Under the pieces are notes generated by a model, which saw only the letters and a program-made list of their open reading frames with translations, was not told where the DNA came from and did no database searches. From assembly GCA_934729465.1 (NCBI GenBank), contig CAKVEP010000007.1, positions 19,551-83,550 on the forward strand: 64,000 nt of DNA, given 5' to 3'. Origin of the DNA: an uncultured Eubacteriales bacterium (GTDB lineage: Bacteria; Bacillota; Clostridia; Oscillospirales; Acutalibacteraceae). The number at the start of each line of letters is the position of its first letter. Position 1 is the stretch's first letter. Of this stretch, positions 58,853-64,000 are shown one piece after another. The position numbers and the translations under genes are program-made.

Positions 58853-59710
58853 ATGTTAAATAATAATGTTAAAAGTATAGAGCGGTTAACAGGATTCGAA
58901 GTAAAAATAATTGCATTGGTAACGATGTTCATATCACATATATATGAATTTTTTAATTTTACAAACCATATTCCAGGGTTTGTTGACCATATTGGAACGA
59001 TTGCTTATCCTTTGTTTTTATTTATGGTGGTCGAAGGGTTTATACACACTTCAAACAGGAAAAAGTATATATTGAGAATGTATCTTCTGGGGTCGTTCAT
59101 GTCGATATTTAATTTGGTTACAATGTATTTATTTCAGCGTGGAGATGGAATGTTTGTTTCAAACAACATAATATTTCCGTATGTAATGGTTTTAGTATTT
59201 TTAAGCGGAGTATCCAAGTTTAGACAGAACAAAGGAATAGGTATTCTTCTTATGCTCACGCCGCTGATAGGCGAAGCTTTCATATGGTTTTTATACTTTG
59301 CTATGGTTTCAACGGGAGTAATGCAAAATTATAGTTGGCTTTTCATGGCGATAGTAAGATTTAATCCGTTTAGTCTTAGTTTCGGAGAGGCGGGATTAGA
59401 TGCGATAATCGGAGCGTTGATACTTTATTTATTGAGGAATAAAAAGATGTGGAGAATATCTATATACGGTATATTTAATGCGTTGTGGATGGTTATTTCA
59501 TCTTTTTCTATGTATGACTCTTATATGTCTGTACACGCACCGGGATATTTCACAGCATCAGTTTTAGCACAGTTAATAGTTACAGTGGTGCTGTTTATGT
59601 ATAACGGACAAAAAGGTAGGTCTGCTAAGAGGCTGTTTTACATATTTTACCCCGCTCACATATACGCTTTATATTTTTTGTCAATCTTGGTTTATAATTA
59701 CACCAATTAA
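58853..59710 (+). CDS. TraX family membrane protein
   Basis: A 285-residue protein from ATG 58853, 7 bases after AGGAGG; a start inside cdaR is unlikely. It has about eight hydrophobic segments and the TraX pattern IIALVTMFISHIYEFFNFTN, GTIAYPLFLFMVVEGFIHTS, NNIIFPYVMVLVFL and the C-terminal KRLFYIFYPAHIYALYFL. TraX of F-plasmid acetylates pilin, but chromosomal Firmicutes homologues are likely acyltransferases acting on surface molecules. No conjugation genes are near. Confidence 0.85.
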   Translation: MLNNNVKSIERLTGFEVKIIALVTMFISHIYEFFNFTNHIPGFVDHIGTIAYPLFLFMVVEGFIHTSNRKKYILRMYLLGSFMSIFNLVTMYLFQRGDGMFVSNNIIFPYVMVLVFLSGVSKFRQNKGIGILLMLTPLIGEAFIWFLYFAMVSTGVMQNYSWLFMAIVRFNPFSLSFGEAGLDAIIGALILYLLRNKKMWRISIYGIFNALWMVISSFSMYDSYMSVHAPGYFTASVLAQLIVTVVLFMYNGQKGRSAKRLFYIFYPAHIYALYFLSILVYNYTN

Positions 59711-59727
59711 ATAATATAGAAATTTTT

Positions 59728-59762
59728 AAGACACGTAATTTAATTATGTGTCTTATTTTTTA
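59728..59762 (+). terminator. Terminator after traX
   Basis: AAGACACGTAATT (59728-59740) pairs with AATTATGTGTCTT (59742-59754), one wobble, then ATTTTTTATTTT. Confidence 0.8.
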
Positions 59763-59875
59763 TTTTAAGTATAAAATTATCACAGTAAACAGTGCCCGAA
59801 CATATGATAATAATGGAAACATGGGTAGGTAGATGTTTAAAGATATAATTATGTCTTTTAAAGGAGATGAGGATA

Positions 59876-60118
59876 ATGGACAGGTTAATAAAGCCTTTAA
59901 ACCAGATTTCTATAGGACAAATAGGGAGAGTTAAAAAAATATTTTCAACGGGAAACTTAAGGCGCAGAATGCTAGACTTAGGGATTGTTGAGGGGACAAA
60001 AATAGAAGCACTACACAACAGTCCAGCAGGGGACCCTGTCGCATATTCGATAAGAGGAGCAGTTATAGCGCTAAGGTCTGAGGATGCACAAAAAATTATA
60101 GTGGATACAAACGTTTAA
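59876..60118 (+). CDS. feoA: Ferrous iron transport protein A
   Basis: An 80-residue SH3-like protein. ATG 59876 lies 9 bases after AAAGGAG; ATG 59867 is too close to it. The pattern is PLNQISIGQIGRVKKIFSTG, NLRRRMLDLGIVEGTKIEAL, and YSIRGAVIALRSEDAQKIIV, typical of FeoA. It works with FeoB, whose gene starts 38 bases later. The leader of ~110 bases holds no certain Fur box. Confidence 0.93.
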   Translation: MDRLIKPLNQISIGQIGRVKKIFSTGNLRRRMLDLGIVEGTKIEALHNSPAGDPVAYSIRGAVIALRSEDAQKIIVDTNV

Positions 60119-60156
60119 ACAAAACTATAATACAGCGTAATGGAGTTGAATTTTTT

Positions 60157-62301
60157 ATGGGATTAACTAAGCAATCTGTAAAAGAAGCAGCGTCGTCTGA
60201 AAACTTAGACATAAAAAATAGAAGCGAAAATGAAAAAGTAATAGCAATAGCAGGAAACCCAAATGTTGGGAAAAGTACAGTGTTTAATAGCTTGACAGGG
60301 TTAAGACAACACACAGGTAACTGGCCCGGAAAAACAGTTGCAAACGCAAAAGGGGAGTATGAATATAAGGATGTTAAATTTAATCTTATAGACATTCCCG
60401 GGACATATTCATTAATGGCAAATTCAGTTGAAGAGGAAATAGCCAGAGATTTCATATGTTTTGAACATCCGGATGCGGTTATTGTTGTTATGGATGCAAC
60501 GTGCCTTGAAAGGAATTTAAACCTCACCCTACAGATACTAGAGGTTACTAAAAAGGTTGTTGTGTGCGTAAACCTTATGGACGAAGCAAAAAAGAAGAAG
60601 ATAAACATAGATTTAGACGAACTCTCTTTACAATTAGGAGTTCCTGTTGTTGGAACTAGTGCGTGTAAAGGGGAGGGACTAGATGAATTAATTGAACAAG
60701 TTTATTATGTTTCGTGCGGAATTAAAAAAACGTTTAGCGTTGTAACTAGATACGACACCCAGCTAGAACGTTCCATAAAGGCAATAAAGGACGTTGTTAG
60801 ACCTATAATAAAAAATAAAATGAACGTTCGTTGGGTTAGCATACGTCTTCTAGATATGGACAAAAAATTAAATAATTCTATAAATGAATGTATAGGTTAT
60901 GATTTACTTGAAAATGAAAAAATAATGAGTGTTATAAACGATGAACACGAAAGATTAAATGATTCTGGAATAAAAGATAACATGATAAGAGATGAAATTG
61001 TTGGTAAAATAGTGAAACACTCAGAGGACATATATAATAAATGTGTGGAACTTGGGAATAAATCATACAATGAGCGAGACAGAAAAATTGATAGAATATT
61101 AACTTCACCAAAAACGGGTATACCTGTAATGATACTCTTGCTGATGGGTATATTTTGGCTTACAATAACCGGAGCAAATTATCCCTCGGAGTTGATAGCC
61201 TCTGGATTATTCTGGGTTCAGGACCAGCTAACGGTGTTGTTTCAAAGAATGAATGCACCTGATTGGTTGTATGGAGTATTGGTACTGGGGATGTATCGAA
61301 CGTTAGCTTGGGTGGTTTCGGTTATGCTGCCGCCGATGGCGATATTTTTCCCTTTGTTTACGCTTTTAGAAGACATCGGTTATTTGCCGAGAGTGGCATT
61401 TAACATGGATAAAATGTTCAAAAAAGTATGTGCCCACGGAAAACAGGCTTTAACAATGTGTATGGGATTCGGCTGTAATGCCTGCGGGGTGATAGGCTGC
61501 AGAATAATAGAGTCGCCGAGAGAGAGACTCATAGCAATAATTACTAACAATTTTGTGCCATGTAACGGAAGATTTCCCACGCTTATATCTATAATAACCA
61601 TGTTTTTTGTTGGAGCGGTTATAGCTCCGTTACAATCCATAACTTCCACGTTGATACTCACAGCGGTTATATTATTTGGAATAGCCATGACATTTTTATT
61701 GTCGAGTATCCTGTCTAAAACAATATTAAAGGGCGTGCCGTCGTCGTTTACGCTGGAGTTGCCGCCATACAGATGTCCACAAGTTGGAAAGGTTATAGTG
61801 AGGTCCATTTTTGACAGAACAATTTTTGTTTTAGCAAGAGCAATGGTAGTAGCGGCTCCGGCTGGAGTGGTAATATGGCTTATGTCTAACATATATGTTA
61901 ATGACACGAGTATTTTATTGCATTGTGCTAACTTTTTAGACCCGTTCGCTAGATTAGTGGGTATGGACGGAGTAATTTTAATGGCATTTATTTTGGGATT
62001 TCCAGCGAATGAAATAGTTGTACCAATAATAATAATGAGTTATATGTGTACAGGGAGCATAAATGAGTTTGATTCTCTTTCGGATTTGTACAATTTACTG
62101 GTTGCCAACGGTTGGACTTGGGTGACTGCTATATGTACGATGCTATTTTCACTGATGCATTTCCCATGTGGGACGACGTGTTGGACAATAAAAAAAGAAA
62201 CCGGAAGCTGGAAATGGACAGCATTATCTTTCTTAATCCCTACGATTATGGGGTTGCTGATTTGTTTTATAGTGGCAAATGTATGTAGATTTATAGTATA
62301 A
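60157..62301 (+). CDS. feoB: Ferrous iron transporter FeoB
   Basis: A 714-residue membrane protein with an N-terminal G domain: IAGNPNVGKSTVFNSLTGLR (about residues 30-49), TGNWPGKTV, DIPGTYSLMANSVEEEIARD and NLMDEAKKKK. A helical spacer domain follows. The C-terminal half has ~10 hydrophobic segments with the Gate motifs (GYLPRVAFNMDKMFKKVCAH, CMGFGCNACGVIGCRIIESP, FVPCNGRFPTLISI). The two Cys-containing motifs of FeoB are present. It imports Fe2+ under low-oxygen conditions. The reading frame is intact. Confidence 0.96.
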   Translation: MGLTKQSVKEAASSENLDIKNRSENEKVIAIAGNPNVGKSTVFNSLTGLRQHTGNWPGKTVANAKGEYEYKDVKFNLIDIPGTYSLMANSVEEEIARDFICFEHPDAVIVVMDATCLERNLNLTLQILEVTKKVVVCVNLMDEAKKKKINIDLDELSLQLGVPVVGTSACKGEGLDELIEQVYYVSCGIKKTFSVVTRYDTQLERSIKAIKDVVRPIIKNKMNVRWVSIRLLDMDKKLNNSINECIGYDLLENEKIMSVINDEHERLNDSGIKDNMIRDEIVGKIVKHSEDIYNKCVELGNKSYNERDRKIDRILTSPKTGIPVMILLLMGIFWLTITGANYPSELIASGLFWVQDQLTVLFQRMNAPDWLYGVLVLGMYRTLAWVVSVMLPPMAIFFPLFTLLEDIGYLPRVAFNMDKMFKKVCAHGKQALTMCMGFGCNACGVIGCRIIESPRERLIAIITNNFVPCNGRFPTLISIITMFFVGAVIAPLQSITSTLILTAVILFGIAMTFLLSSILSKTILKGVPSSFTLELPPYRCPQVGKVIVRSIFDRTIFVLARAMVVAAPAGVVIWLMSNIYVNDTSILLHCANFLDPFARLVGMDGVILMAFILGFPANEIVVPIIIMSYMCTGSINEFDSLSDLYNLLVANGWTWVTAICTMLFSLMHFPCGTTCWTIKKETGSWKWTALSFLIPTIMGLLICFIVANVCRFIV

Positions 62302-62381
62302 AATAAAAATATATTGTAAAATTTTAATTTTGAATAATAAAAACTTTCACTGCAAATAATATGTTTGTGGAGGTGACAAAA

Positions 62382-62528
62382 TTGAAAAATCAATATAACA
62401 ATCAAAACAACAGCCAGAACAACAACAATCAGAACCAAGGACAGAACAAAAACAGCCAAAACAACTGTCAAAACAAAAATAACCAGAACCAAGGTCAAAA
62501 CAAGAGCAATCAAAACAATAATTTCTAA
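62382..62528 (+). CDS. Asn/Gln-rich miniprotein
   Basis: A 48-residue frame from TTG 62382 with a very strong ribosome site (GGAGGTGA, 7 bases before). The product consists almost only of Asn and Gln with a few Lys, Ser and Gly, one Cys and a terminal Phe, in ~14-residue repeats (NQNQGQNK occurs twice). Similar N/Q-rich short genes with TTG starts are found in Clostridia, some linked to spores, but I cannot name a family. A strong terminator follows 15 bases after its stop, so it is a complete transcription unit. Confidence 0.5.
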   Translation: MKNQYNNQNNSQNNNNQNQGQNKNSQNNCQNKNNQNQGQNKSNQNNNF

Positions 62529-62541
62529 AATTTGCACATTA

Positions 62542-62580
62542 AAAAACCTAATGTTTTGTTATAAAACATTAGGTTTTTAA
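62542..62580 (+). terminator. Terminator, usable in both directions
   Basis: AAAAACCTAATGTTTT (from 62542) pairs with AAAACATTAGGTTTTT (to 62577), about 15 bp, flanked by A and T runs. It lies between two convergent small genes. Confidence 0.85.
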
Positions 62581-62603
62581 AATTAATTCTTCTTAAAGAA
62601 TTT

Positions 62604-62834
62604 TTACTTGGTTTCATCGTCAGATCCTTCATCTTCTTCTTCTTCAACTATAACTTCAGATCCTTCATCGTCAGATCCTTTAACTATAACTTCAGATCCT
62701 TCTTCTTCTTTAATTTGATCTGCTTGGTTAATTTGAACTGCTTTTTTACCAAAATGTCTTCCTACGAAGAAAGATGCTAATGATAATCCAAGTGATGCTA
62801 CTACTGCGGTTACTACTACAACTACTTTGTTCAT
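62604..62834 (-). CDS. Acidic membrane-anchored miniprotein with repeats
   Basis: A 76-residue protein from ATG 62834 with TAAGGAGAAA upstream. It has an N-terminal hydrophobic segment, MNKVVVVVTAVVASLGLSLA, that could be a membrane anchor or signal peptide. After a basic HFGKKAVQ it ends in an acidic tail with DEGSEVIV and GSDDEGSE repeats. No family recognised. A shortened gene with the same start (MNKVIAVLGTVAA) lies 0.6 kb upstream at 63438-63530. It may be a surface or matrix protein. Confidence 0.55.
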   Translation of the reverse strand: MNKVVVVVTAVVASLGLSLASFFVGRHFGKKAVQINQADQIKEEEGSEVIVKGSDDEGSEVIVEEEEDEGSDDETK

Positions 62835-63437
62835 ATTTATTTCTCCTTAAAGTTTAAATTTCAAAGACATCTTTTAAAATACCTTATGATACTATTATTT
62901 TACCTCTAATTTAGTAAAAGGTCAATATATAATTTAATGTTTTCATAACAATCTATCTTTTATATAAAAATAATTAACTACATAAATTAAAAATATATTA
63001 GAGGCACAACAACATATAAAGATTAAGACCAATATGGGTGAAAAAATTCCCGTAATCCTTTAATATATTACGGGAAAATTAAAATTATTTGGAAACATCA
63101 TTAATATTTATATTTTTTAACAATAATTATAAAATAATAATAAATCATCAGGGCATAAAACAAATATTGATTATAGTTTTACACCATGATAATATAAATT
63201 TTACAAAGTCTAATTTATTCATAAGTGCTAAATTTGAGCATATTATGCTTTGATTTTTTCTCTCTAACTGTAAGTTTAATAGGTCACATTCATGTTCACT
63301 AATTTACAAGCTCCCATTACTTCCCAAAAATCTTACTTTGTTTTATAATTAATTGACTTAATAAATCTAGAGAATTCTGTTGCTCTTTTCTGAGCGCAAA
63401 ATCTTTTGTGACTATGGTGCACTGTAAATTTTTAATT
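62835..63437. other. AT-rich region without a supported gene
   Basis: No frame with a ribosome site and protein-like sequence is seen on either strand. A hairpin TTCCCGTAAT/ATTACGGGAA (63047-63076) has T-rich flanks and could be a terminator. The rest looks like decayed accessory DNA. Confidence 0.5.
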
Positions 63438-63530
63438 TTATTTTGTTTCATATGGTTTGTAACCCCTAATACTACAGAAGTGCATCCTAATAGCGGCTAC
63501 TGTGCCTAAAACTGCTATTACTTTGTTCAT
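63438..63530 (-). pseudogene. Short relic related to the acidic miniprotein
   Basis: A 30-codon frame from ATG 63530: MNKVIAVLGTVAAIRMHFCS then IRGYKPYETK and stop. The first 13 residues match the start of the 62604-62834 protein (MNKVVVVVTAVVA) and the rest does not. Only a weak AAAGAGA precedes it. A duplicate that was cut by a deletion is the simplest reading; a real 30-residue peptide is possible. Confidence 0.4.
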
Positions 63531-63702
63531 AAAAAATCTCTTTAAATTTAATTTTGTAATTTTCGCAGTTAATTCATGTTAAGATATTTTAATTTTTTTG
63601 AAAGTGTGCTCCTGCTAATTTTTCAGAGAGTTTTTGATTTTTCACAGATCAACTTTGATATGCACCTTTAAATAATTTTAATCTGTGGTTTAATTCTGCG
63701 AT

Positions 63703-64000
63703 TTACTTTCTTTTTTGGGATAAATCGCTATTTAGACTTTTAATTTTTTTGTTACAATCATCTGAAAGAACTTTGTACCAATTTTTTAAAGTTTGAATTT
63801 CTTTTTCACAATTATCACACTTTTTTCTCAAATTTTCATTGTCAGCTTCTTTTTGGGATAAATCGCTATTTAGACTTTTAATTCTTTTGTTACAATCATC
63901 TGAAAGAACTTTGTACCAATTTGTTAAAGTTTGAATTTCTTTTTCACAATTATCACACTTTTTTCTCAAATTTTCATTGTCAGCTTCTTTTTGGGATAAA
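63703..64000 (-). CDS. Tandem-repeat coiled-coil protein (partial, 5' end off window)
   Basis: The minus-strand frame is open to the right edge and ends at 63703. It is made of a 46-residue unit (138 bp): LRKKCDNCEKEIQTLTNWYK, VLSDDCNKRIKSLNSDLSQK, EADNEN. Two full copies and the start of a third are visible, each with three Cys (two as CxxC) in a charged helix. The last copy breaks off at SQK-RK-stop, where the DNA has one extra A in an A-run compared with the other copies, so the original 3' end is probably lost. No family recognised. Confidence 0.6.
   Translation of the reverse strand, partial: LSQKEADNENLRKKCDNCEKEIQTLTNWYKVLSDDCNKRIKSLNSDLSQKEADNENLRKKCDNCEKEIQTLKNWYKVLSDDCNKKIKSLNSDLSQKRK
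63717..64000 (-). repeat. 138-bp tandem repeat
   Basis: Copies start at 63717, 63855 and 63993 (last one cut by the window end), exactly 138 bases apart, with only a few single-base differences (for example Lys/Arg and Lys/Thr changes). Such high identity means recent expansion or gene conversion. Confidence 0.9.

Noticed and set aside
58853..59710. Conjugative element, suggested by a TraX homologue
   Set aside because: No relaxase, coupling protein or type IV secretion genes; chromosomal TraX relatives are common in Firmicutes.
62040..62537. 165-codon minus-strand frame after feoB
   Set aside because: It is the antisense of the feoB end and the Asn/Gln-rich gene; its Val/Leu repeats are only the complement of AAC/CAA codons.
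63717..64000. CRISPR array at the right edge
   Set aside because: The 138-bp units are contiguous and coding, with no spacer pattern.

Overview
This window looks like the chromosome of a low-GC, spore-forming member of the Clostridia (Bacillota). The DNA is AT-rich, with AGGAGG-type ribosome binding sites and frequent GTG and TTG starts. Consensus TTGACA-17-TATAAT promoters are present, as are SpoVAC, the Clostridia-type c-di-AMP pair CdaA-CdaR, the YceD-RpmF pair and the lysine/diaminopimelate genes asd-dapA-dapB. I cannot name the genus from the sequence alone.

Layout. (1) 1-7549 is a decayed prophage end. It holds a tail tube protein (cut by the window edge), a tail-assembly chaperone with a textbook -1 frameshift signal, an inserted YefM-YoeB toxin-antitoxin pair, a tape-measure gene fused out of frame to a tail-fibre remnant, a previously unlisted convergent type I toxin-antitoxin-like locus, a ribbon-helix-helix regulator with two palindromic operators, small helper genes (one with an amber stop), a catalytic-domain-less serine recombinase, and a 3' fragment of tRNA-Asn that marks the probable attachment site. 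(2) 7550-16642 is housekeeping: a Dak-type domain protein, an alanine/sodium symporter, yajC, tgt and queA (queuosine) on the minus strand, then asd-dapA-dapB and an orphan mazF. (3) 16955-36282 is a co-directional cluster for a headless contractile injection system (CIS): sheath, tube, frameshifted assembly chaperone, tube-fold paralogue, a 989-residue helical protein, hub, spike, gp25-like wedge, two gp6/J-like wedges, a tail protein I, a 102-residue double-glycine leader peptide, and a fibre-like protein. There are no capsid, portal, terminase, holin or endolysin genes. (4) 36289-62301 returns to housekeeping: a D,D-carboxypeptidase, pgi, yceD-rpmF, der-plsY, typA, an LCP protein, a divergent coaBC, asparaginase, spoVAC, metG, tatD-ispF, a cysteine desulfurase, cdaA-cdaR, traX and feoAB. 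One unrecognised coiled-coil gene sits at 46944. (5) 62382-64000 is an accessory end with an Asn/Gln-rich miniprotein, an acidic membrane-anchored miniprotein, a broken short relative of it, and a gene built of 138-bp tandem repeats that runs off the right edge.

The most noteworthy material is the CIS cluster. It combines a probable programmed -1 frameshift (T TTT TTC followed by a stem-loop) with a peptide whose leader resembles Nif11-type/double-glycine RiPP or bacteriocin precursors, encoded between baseplate and fibre genes. That placement is unusual and makes the peptide a candidate cargo or secreted partner. The sheath gene also appears to use a hairpin to bring a distant Shine-Dalgarno sequence close to its start. 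All function calls come from motif recognition by eye; no database search was run.
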